A stretch of DNA of 64,000 bases from Takakia lepidozioides (lineage: Eukaryota > Streptophyta > Takakiopsida > Takakiales > Takakiaceae). Location: the NCBI GenBank assembly GCA_030704615.1, contig CM060733.1, positions 58,404,001 through 58,468,000 of the forward strand, in the 5' to 3' direction. Below are positions 1 through 10,936 of the stretch, piece by piece. Within the stretch, counting starts at the first letter, position 1; each line of letters starts with the position of its first letter. The notes below the pieces were generated by a model. It was not told the DNA's origin, searched no databases, and worked only from the letters and a program-made list of their open reading frames with translations. Both the position numbers and the translations under genes were made by a program.

Positions 1-613
1 GCAAAGGACAACACGACATGTATGTCCCAAACCGTTCTGGAAGGGTCAGCCAAGACCTATTTTTAAAGCTGACATACCGTTAAAGAGCCTTTCATAAATA
101 GTTGTCAAACCAGTTCATAAAACAGTTGTTAAGCAGTTATGTGCCTTTACAGACACATGTGAAATGATGGCGGAGACTGACATCCGATGCCACTCCAATG
201 TGTTCAGCCACGTGGTACCCGACATGCATTGAGTATAGGGTTTAAGAGGAAAATCGGCGTCGAACGAATGGAAGATGTTCATCCGGGAGAATCCAAAAAA
301 TCTACTGAAATTAGTCATCCATCCGAATCAAATCCATGCGATGGCCATACCTCCATAATGAAAGACGGCGGCCACTGCAGAATGGACGAGTGTGCCGTTA
401 GGGAGGGGACACGTATGCAGTGAATACATGCATAACCGCCGAGAGCGATGCCCCGGCTGCTACTCATCGCACAACGTCTCTCATTCCAGTAGATCGTAGA
501 TTTTCAAGCTGGAAAGTAGCAGGAGACAGAGTTTCGCACAAGAGAGTGGAAGGCGTAGAAGACAGTCATTCTTTTTTACTTCAGCGCGAGAGAGGAAGAA
601 GGCAAGAGAGAGA
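1..613. other. 5' flank of ParB-methyltransferase copy 1
   Basis: I see no convincing gene here. Short open frames occur but have no recognisable domain. The last 60 bases before the ATG at 614 are purine-rich (GAGAGA runs), as is the sequence just upstream of copy 2, so this is probably 5' UTR. If this element has the same layout as the one at 45.5-56.8 kb, a divergent transposase gene would lie beyond the left edge of the window. Confidence 0.4.
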
Positions 614-954
614 ATGAAAGGCCGAAAGCTGAACATGACACTGAAGGAGATCGTAGAGGACAGCGCAGCCCTGGAAACCGAACACATGGCGGTGGAGGAC
701 CAGCCGCCAGCTCGTGATGAAGTTGGGGACGAAACTGCATCAGAGGACGACACATACGCTATGGATACAGACGAGGCAGACGCTCTTGCGAAGGAATCCA
801 CGCCGAAGGGTAAGAACGTCGTGGAGGAAGAGGCGACGCCAAATGTTAAGAAGGCTGCCGTTGTTGCCACATCAAAGGCATCTGGGAGTTCTTCGGCCAA
901 AGGACCTCAGGTGATTCTCTTACTTGCCATCTTCTGTCATGTTTCCAGGGCATG

Positions 955-1638
955 AAAATTGCGTGCGGTGGCGCACGCAATTTTCTTGCCCTCTTTTATG
1001 TTTTTTTTTGCTTGATCATTCAAAGTAAGACCACAGGGATGCAGGCAATGCATAACAACCAAACCCGGGTGTGACCCACTTCTCAATTTTCATGTACTGC
1101 ATAGGAGAAGGGACTTTCACATTGCATAATGGTTGTACCATCCCAAGTAGATTAGAGTTCGACAGCTGAGAGAAGGCCATACAGAGAACCTCCAGAAATT
1201 GAGTATGTCAACGCACGCAATTTCGGAATGTTCTCTCTATTACCTTCTCTGAGCTGTGCTAAGTTAACAGAGACAGAAGCCCTGAATAGGCAGAAAAGTG
1301 AGTGTGAGAGAACCGCCAGAAACTGCGTGCGTTGACGCACTCAATTTCTAGAGGTTCTCTGTATGGCCTTCTCTCAGCTGTGCTGTGTTAACAGAGACAG
1401 AATCCCTGAATAAGCAAAAAAGTGAGTGTGAGAGAACCCCCAGAAATTGCGTGCGTCAACGCACGCAGTTTCTGGAGGTTCTCTCACACTCACCTTTCTG
1501 CCTATTCAGGGAGATTAGATTAAATGTCTGCTGCATACTTTTATGGAAGAGAATAGATTGACTTTGGGTATGAAATAGGCAAAGAAATGAGTACCTTTCA
1601 GAGGGTGGAAAATTGCGTGCGTTGAAGCACGCAATTTC
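955..1638. repeat. Five palindromes in intron 1 of ParB-methyltransferase copy 1
   Basis: Inverted repeats at 955-984 (13-bp perfect arms AAAATTGCGTGCG, loop GTGG), 1195-1224, 1318-1349, 1441-1474 (16-bp arms, one wobble) and 1608-1638. The shared arm is AATTGCGTGCGT and the centre is usually TG or CA, giving GTTGAC or GTCAAC. Flanking sequence (CTCTGTTAACACAGC, AGAGAACC and similar) also recurs in opposite orientations. All lie between exon 1 (ends 910) and exon 2 (starts 1687). Confidence 0.85.
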
Positions 1639-3479
1639 TGGCAAGTCTTTTACATTCGTAACCTTTCGTTTTGAGTGCAAACGAAGAAAAGAAAAGGTGC
1701 TACTCAGGTCGAGGAAGAAGTGATTGAGCAGGAACTGGTGGTTGTTGAGGAGGAGGACGATGGCAGGCCATGTGAAGACAGAGCGAAAGATCTGCTTTCA
1801 TTCTCCAAAGTGAATTCTGCCCAAGTCATCAAGGCCATGGGCGTCCCTGGGGGAAAAATAATGATACCCCTATGCCGTTTGATTTCCATGCCCTTTGTTC
1901 GACCAGCTCTGATGAACGACATTCAAAAGTTGGAACAGGATTTTTGCCATGGGTACATAGAGGGTCAATCTGTTTTTTACGTCTCCTTGGCAGACTCCGC
2001 TGGCAGAGAGGTGGTGGTGGACGAGTCCATTGTTGGAGGCTGGGATCCTATCTGGCGACAGATAAACGATGAGTTCGAATCTATCATTTGCAAGAGGCTC
2101 GTCACCCAGCCTTTCTCTGGCAAGATGTTTCATGTGTGGGATGGCAACCACCGATTGCTTGCCTGGAGGAACATGATCGAGAGATATCATAGCACCGAGG
2201 AGGAGTGGCACTACTCTGTGGCCTCAATGGTGTTGGATCCCAAGGGAAACATCACTGCCCTGTTGACGGTAATGCATGACGTTAACAAGTAAGTGTCTTC
2301 TTCACCTGTTATTGTCCGCATTTTTTCCTTCACTGTCTGTTTGCTTTTAGCACTCACTGACGACACACCACTGTATGTGACAGGGGAACTGAAACCGCCC
2401 ATGTGACAACGAACCTTCTTCACACACTATTTAGGATCCAGAATATCGGCCAGATGCCCCTCAATTCATTCAAGAGCATCCTGAGTGCGGAGTCATTCAA
2501 GAAATGTTTGTCATCGAAAACGTCAGATACCTGGTACAAGCTGACGAGGGAAGCATTCATGGAGTACATGTACACTATAAGTATTCCATCGTTTTTCTTC
2601 CATTGTCTGTTGTGATATTGTCAGTAACAAGTGATCTCATTCCGGATTACGTTTTGCAACAAGAAATAGCTGAAGCTAGAGAGAGAGGAAAAGCGGAGTA
2701 CTATTTGAAAAACCCGGAGGGTCTGAGGACGTCCAAGGGAGTGGCGGAAGCCATGAAGTTTACGATGAATGAGATACGGAAGAAGCTCATGAGCGCTTTC
2801 GTGAAACAGCTGAGAATAGCTGACCCTGATTTTGGTCCCGAGTTTCTTAACCAGGTGAGGATCCACTGGAACAATAACACCAAACCGGAGATGACACAGG
2901 AAAAGCTTCACAGGTTGTCAACTGCAGCTGTGGAAGCTAACCAGAAAGTGAAATGGTTGGAGATTTGGAATTCCAACCCAACTGTCAAGGATACATATTG
3001 CTTCCTTAGGGGTGAAAGAGATGAGAACACCGGGCACATCAAACCCTTCAGCAACCAAGTTCTTTGATACATGGTTCACAAAGCCACCTACTGGAGCCAG
3101 GTACTTTTCAGGACTTTCTGTGCTTGAAATTTTTGAGAATATCTTCCCATGAATGGACTCTAACCCATGCATATGTATACCTGCATATTGAAGCTCGTTC
3201 AAACAAGGTGCTGGAGAAAAAGCTTTATGACTACAAAATTACCATGACCGTGCCCGAGGACACTCTGGAGGGTTACTTGAGGCAGTGGAAGGCCACAGCT
3301 TGGAGCAACTGCTTCTTCATAGAGTTTCCCGAGATGGAGGAATCTCCCGAACAAATGACTTTGACCAGCAGTACGGGGCGGAGGGAGCCATGAAGAGGGT
3401 CCTATACAGGTTCGTTAATTTTGTCTTATGTTTGAAAACTATCTTTGGCAATCAATAGACAGGCAGTTTGTGGCCATGA

Positions 3480-3734
3480 AAAATTGCGTGCGCCAACGCA
3501 CGCAATTTTAGAGGGCCACAAACTCAGATGTGCTCTCTCCTCCATCATGGATTTCAATTTTTCGTTGGCAGTTCTGAATGGAATATCTGTCTGCCGAGAA
3601 GGGGATATCTTTCTGCATATGGAACCCTTTGTTTTCTCCTGTTCTTGTATATGGTACTTGTGAGTGTATTTCGGTTGCCTCATGCTCAAGTATTTGTGCA
3701 CCCCAAACTGTGTGCGTCGACGCACATATTTTGG
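3480..3734. repeat. Two palindromes in intron 5 of ParB-methyltransferase copy 1
   Basis: 3480-3509 has perfect 13-bp arms AAAATTGCGTGCG around CCAA, the same arm as in intron 1. 3703-3734 centres on the 16-bp palindrome TGTGCGTCGACGCACA, a GTCGAC core. Intron 5 (3410-3797) is also the intron that carries palindromes in copy 2. Confidence 0.8.
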
Positions 3735-4871
3735 AAGGGCCGCAATATATATTTTTTTGCCTTCAATGTCTAAAAGTGTACCTCTTTTGTTCTGTAGGTA
3801 TATCAAAAACGTGCTCATTCCGGGAAAAAACCTCAATAAGTACCCTGCCTTCATCGACTTGTGGTCTGACCCCTCTAATAGTCAGACCATGTACACGGCA
3901 GCCATCCTTAGAGACTACGGGAGATATCACCTGAAAGACTGCTGCTGGTATCTAGACATTCCGAAATCAGATTGCCCCTGGTATGAGTTGCAGACACGGA
4001 ACCAGAACGACAATGCGGAGTCTTTGGCCCCTCTTACTGACAAGGAATTGCATGAGAGGAATTTGCGAAACCTCGCTGAGAATGAACCCACAGCCAACAA
4101 AACTCTTGCGAGAGGGAAGGGAAAGGGAAAGGGTACAAAGGACAAAGGGAAGGAGAAGGCCACCCAAGGGGAGACTGCAGGGGGTGAGGTAGCGCAGACC
4201 CCAATTGCAAACAAGGAATGAAAACGTAAGGGGAGGATTGAGCCATACGACGCAGTGGAGCACCCATCCAAAATCCAGCGAGAATGTAAATGCGAGATTG
4301 TCAATGATTCATTCCTTGCCATGATGGAAAGTAGAAAATCTGGTTACACTGGAGAACCCTCTCGAACTTGGGGCAAGCTGTGTGCATTCCTTGACTCGGT
4401 AAGCCAATTCCCACTGTTTGTCTCCTTTACTATTTTCCCTTTTGGATAGTTATTTAATTTTTGTCGTCTGTCTGTTTTCAGGTTTCGAAAGGGCAGTGTT
4501 GGGTCAATGGTTCTCTGAAACCATGTTGTGCCGACTGGTGATTGTGGACATTCCGGATGGGCTGCCAGTACCGGACATCCTACCCACAGGCACTTGCCCA
4601 ACATGGAATGCATTTGATAAGAGGTACTGGCGGTGGGTCTTTTCATTTTGCAATTTTTTTTTATCGGATGCAGGGGTTTTTGTAATGATCCAGTCGGTCA
4701 ATACAAAATGTTGACGGGAGCTTACAAGCTACCTCAAGGCCTCGGGGATGAAAATCATCAAAACGTGGAATGGTGTGAACAGCCTGTACTTGACAAAGGG
4801 CGACTGTCCCGGACAAATGGTAATCGACTTTCTCTTGCCTCCTTCATTTTAAGTTCCATTTCACCCCTGCA

Positions 4872-4900
4872 GAAATGAGTGCATCAACGCACTCATTTTC
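4872..4900. repeat. Palindrome in intron 7 of ParB-methyltransferase copy 1
   Basis: Arms GAAATGAGTGC and GCACTCATTTTC around ATCAAC. This is a diverged member of the copy 1 palindrome family, in the intron 4820-4978. Confidence 0.65.
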
Positions 4901-6097
4901 AGAGGTTTCAAGCACTGTTCTTTCCAGATGATTTTTTTTGGATTCACTAATATGTGCTTCATGTTGTCTTGTGTGTAGACCCGCCTTTTTGAGGTCGTCT
5001 GCCTCGTCAGAGTGCACCCTGCTTCAACTCCCACAGCAGTGAAGGAGTTCAGGCTTCATGGGGGAGGTTCTTTCATCAACGATAACTTCGATCTAGTGGT
5101 GGACGACATGCACTACAATTACGTGGATTCCAATGTGTGCTTGCGAAAGTCTAACTCCACACCATGGAGAGGGGCCAAGGAGAAGAGCCCAGCATTTATT
5201 CCAACAATTGTGGAGACTTGTTCCCATCCCGGGGGGCGTATCGTGGACCTCACTCTTGGCACAGGTTTCACCCCCAGCCTGCTGCGGTGTTTTCTTCTTG
5301 GTGCAAAATTTGTTTATATGTGTCCTGAGAGAACTTTGTCTTGCAGGAGCTTCGTACCATGCTTGCAACGCAGTGGGCAGGCATTTGTTTGGTATGGAAG
5401 GGGATGCGGACATTTTCAATGACCTCCTCCATAACTTGGAAGCGCCAGCGCCGACACCTGCCGCCCAACAACAGGAGGGTATAGTGCATGTGGAAATCAA
5501 CGAAGGGGACGACAAAGTCTTGGACGACGATTTCGCATGTGAGTGAGTTGTTTTTTCTGTAAGCATCCGATTTCTCCCGCGAAAATGGCCCCCCCTTTCC
5601 CATTAATGGTGGCTAATGCAATTATGGATCTTTTGGTGGCAGGATATTGGAAGCTATTCCTTTGGTCGACGTCTCTTTTATTCACAGTGACTTGTGGTGC
5701 AGCCCTCCACGTTCATACATCCTACCCGACTACGCGGAGGCCATTGCTCGTCAACAGAGTTTCATGTTATCTCCCCCATGTGCTCGAAAGCACAATAGGC
5801 ATCTCGGAGCTCGGGTTTACGTCGATGATACTGCACAAGTTTCAGGGGTTAGTTCTAGTGACTGAAATGCAAATTTCATCATTTTGGGGGGTCTCGAGAT
5901 GTTCACAGTTTTAGACATTTTGTGTCCCTCCATAACTTTGTAATAAAAATTGTGCCTGTTCATTGTAATGTCGTTAAAAGATGGTTTTTCATTTTCGTGC
6001 CGTGTATGCATTTACAACAGTGGCTTCTATGCACTTCATACAGTGGATAGTTATATCCTGGTTTGTAGGCTTTGATTGTAATGTACAACAAATGGTT

Positions 6098-6430
6098 GGT
6101 TATGGGTCAAACAAGAAGACAAGGCACCTAGGGGGTGATGTATGTATTGATTCTCGGGTCCAACGCAAGTTAAAAGGCAGCCTCCTGATGCCTAACATTG
6201 GTTATGGGTCAAACAAGAATACAAGGCACCTAGGGGATGATTTGTGGACTCTCGGGTTCAACGCAAGTTCAAGGGCAGCATCCTGATGCGTAACATTGGT
6301 TATGGTTCAAACAAGAAGACAGTGCACTTAGTGGATGGTGTATGGACTCTCGGTTTCAGCGCAAGTTCAAAGGCGGGATCCTCATGCCTAACATTGGTTA
6401 TGGGTCAAACAAGAAGACAAGGCAGACGTT
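6098..6430. repeat. Tandem repeat, about 100-bp unit, 3.3 copies
   Basis: GGTTATGGGTCAAACAAGAA recurs at 6098, 6200, 6299 and 6396 (one copy GGTTATGGTTC), so the unit is 97-102 bp. It lies just downstream of copy 1 of the methyltransferase gene, inside the presumed transposon. No coding potential is apparent. Confidence 0.8.
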
Positions 6431-6925
6431 TTGTCAATTTTTGTTACACAATGTTGTAACACCCGGAATTCCTCCTCATGCACAAACAAGAGCCAAATCA
6501 TTTTGAATGTTGTTGTATAATGGTCATGATGAAAAACCATGAAAGTTGCAATACTCTCGTAACATATAGGTGCACATTTCTACCTCATTGGCAGGGGCCG
6601 CAATAATCATTGGAATCCAAACCATGTTTAGCGTGGTCAGGTGGTGCGTTGCAAGAAGTATAGTGTCGAAATGGCTCGCAATGTGTCGACACTGGAGGAC
6701 AACTAAAGAAGAGCATGCTGCACACCAGAATGTTGCAGTAAGCACTCGGACAAAGTCGCAGCATGAAAGATCACTCTCACATCTGCTGTGTTGTCTTATT
6801 CTACGTTGCTGTCATCTGACTACCTTTCCCCAAATGCCAGACATTCGTTAAATCTTATCAAGTGCTTCAGGACGGATTTTAGGCACAATTTCTAATGTTT
6901 GTGCAAACGACATTGATCGTTGTGC
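6431..6925. other. Non-coding spacer inside element 1
   Basis: Contains an open frame at 6570-6851 without recognisable domain or codon pattern. I see no gene or structured repeat here. Confidence 0.4.
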
Positions 6926-7200
6926 TTGGTTTTCATAAATGTTAGAATGACATCCTCGCTCAACATTCATCCACTCTATCATCCATTCAAGGTATTTCAT
7001 CCACATTTGTCCATAACTATTCATCCCCATTCATCCATATTAGGAGTGTCCCATCCACATTGGCTCTGCTTCATCCTCATAAACTCATCCACAACCATTC
7101 TACACTGATGACAACAACGTAAAATACCACATTAGCATGGCATTAAATCATCTGAGGACCATTGTAGACTGATGACCTGGACATTAATACATCCACAACC
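6926..7200. repeat. Subterminal ATTCATCCA / CATCCA repeats of element 1
   Basis: CATCCA and ATTCATCC recur at irregular spacing (for example 6966-7045 and 7060-7100). The same motif in the opposite orientation (GGATGAATG) occupies 45,700-46,040, at the matching place between methyltransferase copy 2 and its terminus. Dispersed short subterminal repeats are common in cut-and-paste transposons as transposase-binding clusters; that role is inferred. Confidence 0.6.
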
Positions 7201-7312
7201 ATTTCAGTCTCTACAAACACTATCATTCTGCAACATTCACCAACAAACCCTAAACTCTCTTCTGCACCTCGCCTCGTCGCCCACACATGATTCCCTATCT
7301 GCCAAATGCGCA

Positions 7313-7499
7313 ATCCGCGGCTATAGGCCCCCATTTGCCTGTTCGGTCCGTGGTTATAGGGCCATGCCTATGAAAATGACGTGGCATGACGTGACGTGGC
7401 GTCGGGCACGCTGGCGAGGTCGGCTGACGTGGCATCAGACCCGTCAGCCAACGTGGCAATAACTGATGACGTGGCGTGAGCCCGCCTAGGCTCACGCGG
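7313..7499. repeat. Transposon terminus of element 1 (right end)
   Basis: Holds CCGCGGCTATAGG (7315) and TCCGTGGTTATAGG (about 7350), then several GACGTGGC blocks, then GGCGTGAGC...GGCTCACGC at the outer end. The same order occurs at 15,463-15,620, 45,010-45,150, 45,501-45,690 and 56,600-56,823, which marks these as ends of one transposon family. Confidence 0.7.
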
Positions 7500-9190
7500 A
7501 AGCATCCCCCGCCGGTGGATTCACTGTGAACAATTAATGAGCCAATTGTTTTTCTATTATTATCTGAACAGTATAAGAGAGAAGGAAGCGATGAGCCGAA
7601 ATATAGTTGCATAGTGTGCTTGGCAATCTGGTATGAGAACAGAGAGTCACGGTGATGTAGAGGTGCCGAGGAGACGAATGATAGAGTATGACCTCCGGAC
7701 GAAGCCTTGGGCTTTTGTACCGAGTACATTCAAATACCAACATACACATCGTCGTGTTTGGTTCCAAAATGAGGATGACAACATTATTGGGGAGGTATTG
7801 GAGGGCCATGCATCGAGAAAGCATATGTTCCTTGTTATGAGATATGCAACCCACACATATATACTTCATAATTGAGTTGTGATTGTTCCATACATAACAC
7901 TGTATTCGTTAGAAGTGGACAATGGCTTGTCCACTTTAATTGTAGGAGAATTGAAATGGCGTATCTCCAATAAGAGGTTGTAGCCGAATGGTGAAATGAT
8001 ATTTGTTTGTGTCGACTTTGGCTAAAGTTTTTTTTTTTCTTCATTTGCAATAGAATCGTTGATGGTAGTTCTGAATTTACATCAATATCTTATAACTAGG
8101 GTGCGAAGAGTTTTGTCATTACTGGCATGAAACATTGTAAATTTCAAGTCTTTCAATATTTGAGGGTACTCTTTTATCCATACATCAGACATTTATCTAC
8201 ATAATTTACAATATAATATGTACATATATTACAAATATATATTTATGAAAATCATAAGAGAGAAATATCCATAATAGTATATTATGATGCATCCAGAAAT
8301 TCCAACCATCTTTTATTTCATATATGACATGTCTAGTTTTCATCATTTCTGTGGAACAACATTTGGGATATCTTCTGGTATTTACTCCTGGTAAGTTCCT
8401 CTGGGCTATGTCCGTGACAGTTTCCACTATCATATCCATCACTACTACGTCTACGAAGCACTCTTCAGCCGCCATCGTACCTCCCATCTCCCTCTCTTCT
8501 CTCAACAGCTTGCCCTCTTTTCACACCTCTCTGTTTGCTACCATGGTCTTCGCCTCATCATGTTGCTCAAACGGAACCAGTTTTGGAAAGTTTCACAATA
8601 TATATGCTTTCTGGTGTATCGCAATACAAAAAGAGGTCATAGCTTTGTCTGCTCTGTGCTATTCACTAACAGGCTCCAAACGGACCTACTTCTGTCCAAA
8701 TGAAGAAATGACACTACTTCCTCAAGTACTCCTAAAGCTACGACCGCACGGGTCGGCACAAAGTTCACAACACCCCGCGGACCAAGTGTGTCTACACAGA
8801 CATGCTCAAGCGGAAGTATTCCAAGGCCATCGAGAACATGACTCGACCTAATCGCTATGGTAACATACAATTAGCGACCTTATTGCTCTCCTTGCTCCTC
8901 TTTTCCCCCTCCTTCGAGCTCCTCCATGCTCTGTCGACTCCCTGGGACTACCAAAAGGCTCCGATGGAGCACATCTTCCCGACAATCACCACCCAGACAA
9001 CACGACCATTTGGACGCAACTAACCACATGCCTCATACACACAAGAGCAACCCCCGGAAGGCACTTGACGGGCGACCTCATCTCGTGAAGTATCCCCAAC
9101 CCGAGAGTTTATCAAGAGAGCTCGCAGTTGCTGAAATAGAGCAACCCCACGCACACAGCAGCAAGCAGTTCGCCTTGGCTTCGGCGCCAT
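7500..9190. other. Intergenic, AT-rich
   Basis: An open frame at 7633-7875 (80 codons) and several short frames near 8324-8851 have no recognisable domains. Stretches of AT-rich sequence occur at 8150-8300. I see no RNA gene or known repeat. Confidence 0.4.
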
Positions 9191-9203
9191 GGAGCTGGCA
9201 ACC

Positions 9204-9283
9204 AATATAAATCTACCAAGTAATACCAACCTACGTATCAAACAATATAAATCTACCAAACAATACCAACCTACTTATCAAAC
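9204..9283. repeat. Direct repeat, 40 bp x 2
   Basis: Two adjacent 40-bp units beginning AATATAAATCTACCAA, at 9204-9243 and 9244-9283, with a few substitutions; a partial third follows. Confidence 0.8.
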
Positions 9284-9299
9284 AATACAAAACATACCT

Positions 9300-10902
9300 A
9301 TCAACTTGTCGCGCACCTCCCTTCGGTAAGCTCCCCTTCACGTCATAGTTACTCGCTTTGATGCGCGCGCCTGACTCCCAACCTGGCCGCCGGGCCAACT
9401 TGGAGCTTCGGCTGCTCACCGGGACATAACGGTCCCCCTTCGCTTCCCACTAAACCCTCCACCTATTTGGGACTAGTGGAATTCCCTTTGGTAGATGGCA
9501 GTCCGGAACAGCTCCCCACTCTTTGGTCGCTTTCCGGCTCGCTCGCTTACTCACTAGTTTTTGGTCACCAACGGGCTTGCACCGTTCTCGGGGTTACTAC
9601 TCCCTATATATACTTTTGTAGCTGTCCGCGGGGGTTTCACAACCAGCCATGCCATTTTATGGCGAACCACCACGAAAACCCTCGACTCCCGGTGATGAGT
9701 CGCGGTGAGTCTTGGCCCGCTCACCACGGCCCCTATGGACCGTGATGAGTCCCAAGACTCCCCACGACTCCCACCACGAGGTCTCCGCCCCCATGGTGAG
9801 TCCTATGCCACCCCCACTAAGTCCCGCTAAGCTACCACCACCCCTTGTGGAGCCACCCCCACCGCAACCCGGTGTGCGGGGCTCCACCTAGTGAGCGCCT
9901 CCGCTTTCCTGAGTGCCTTGGGCACTCAAGGGTGCTTCAGCCCCCCATACCTATCGCTACCGCTGCCCCCACCACAGGGGCAGCCCCTCATGTGTCCCGA
10001 CCCCCTGCCCTCAAGGCAAAGGGCCGCGACACACACCCCTACCAACAGGGAGTCGATGTCCTCATTGACTTGTCCATTTTGTAGAAACGAACATCCAAGT
10101 TGTGGCGTCCCACATCAAGGAGTTTGTTTCTGCACCATGGCGTCCCATGGCAAAGAACCAAACCCCACATTGACTCTACTCTCCACTAGCTAGTTCGGCC
10201 GACTTCCTCCAAGTCCCGGCCAAGGGTGGAGCCCCTCCAGCTCCTCCCAGTGCACTCTTCTTGGCGTACTTCAAGGCCAAGGAACGATCCTCCCCGAGGA
10301 TCGAATCGCCTTACTGCAACAACATTGCTTGCGATCGCTCATGAGGCCGCTTTTGGCATCACCTTGAGCAAGGGTTCACCTGGAACCCTCTTTGACTAGG
10401 AAGATAACCTTGAACCAACCGTGCGCCCCAATCACTGCAATTGGGTCCGCCTTGGAATGCTGGCATGAGGTACGGGAACACGCCGAAGCCGCACTACGAC
10501 TTCGTCCCGAGGCTACACGATTATAGTACGTGAACGGAAGCACGTAGCTTCCGCGTTAGCCCTTACTACAAGGCAACCCCTCTCGGTAGCGCAGTTATAG
10601 TACGCGCACGCGCCAGGTGCGCACTAGCACGTGAATTCCCAAAGAAGGCGCAAGTTTCTTTGCCCCTTGGATGGGGGTCACCCGATTTCGGCACTACGCA
10701 AACACACGATTAACCCAATCTACCTCTCCCACTTTTATAAGCTAGCATGCATTCTACACACTAGCCAAACATACCATGCATCACCATTCCAAACAAAATA
10801 GGACGCATAACATTTGGAATTCATTTCATTTATAACACATTTTGTACAATACAAGTTTTTGCAATCAGATTCCTAAACTAGCTAAGCCGGGCTAAGCATG
10901 CA
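9300..10902 (-). other. Probable 3' LTR region of the gypsy element
   Basis: Downstream of the gypsy pol on the - strand there is a polypurine tract (GTGGGGGAGGAA) directly before TGCATGCTTAGC, so an LTR could start at 10,902. The following 1.6 kb is GC-rich and has no gene. Its far end is not defined because the second LTR is missing from the window, so no LTR-LTR comparison is possible. Confidence 0.35.
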
Positions 10903-10936
10903 TTTCCTCCCCCACGCTCCAAGGTTGATGTCCCTA

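Larger units (their letters stand above)
614..5865 (+). pseudogene. ParB-like / permuted DNA amino-methyltransferase fusion gene, copy 1 (decayed)
   Basis: Ten exons by alignment with the two other copies: 614-910, 1687-2288, 2384-2576, about 2658-3107, about 3188-3409, 3798-4398, 4482-4819, 4979-5264, 5347-5542, 5643-5865. Exon 1 is acidic and disordered. Exon 2 carries a ParB/Srx-like domain with the hallmark DGNHRLLAW. Exons 3-5 are helical linker. Exon 6 ends in a Lys/Gly-rich tract. Exon 7 has a motif IV-like strand ending VDIPDG, where active enzymes have DPPY. Exons 8-9 join to give a motif I-like DLTLGTGASYHAC followed by GRHLFGMEGD, the order of beta-class (permuted) N6A/N4C methylases. 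Lesions: splice donor GT to AT at 2577 and acceptor AG to AA just before exon 4; in-frame TGA near 3067, 4219 and 4703; frame slips near 3332 and 4537. It is almost certainly non-functional. Catalytic activity of the family is uncertain because of DIPDG. Confidence 0.75.

Noticed and set aside
187-617. Short frames upstream of methyltransferase copy 1
   Set aside because: No domain, no similarity to the other copies, and both strands are open by chance. Not called as genes.
955-1638. Intron palindromes as tRNA, snoRNA or terminator hairpins
   Set aside because: No tRNA or box motifs; the hairpins are repeated, symmetric and have copy-specific arms, so a DNA-level site is more likely.
2577-2657. 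AT-AC (U12-type) intron in methyltransferase copy 1
   Set aside because: The start is ATAAGT, not the U12 consensus ATATCC. Copies 2 and 3 have GT and AG at the same places, so this is a mutated GT-AG intron.
7633-7875. 80-codon open frame downstream of element 1
   Set aside because: No recognisable domain or second copy; too short to support.
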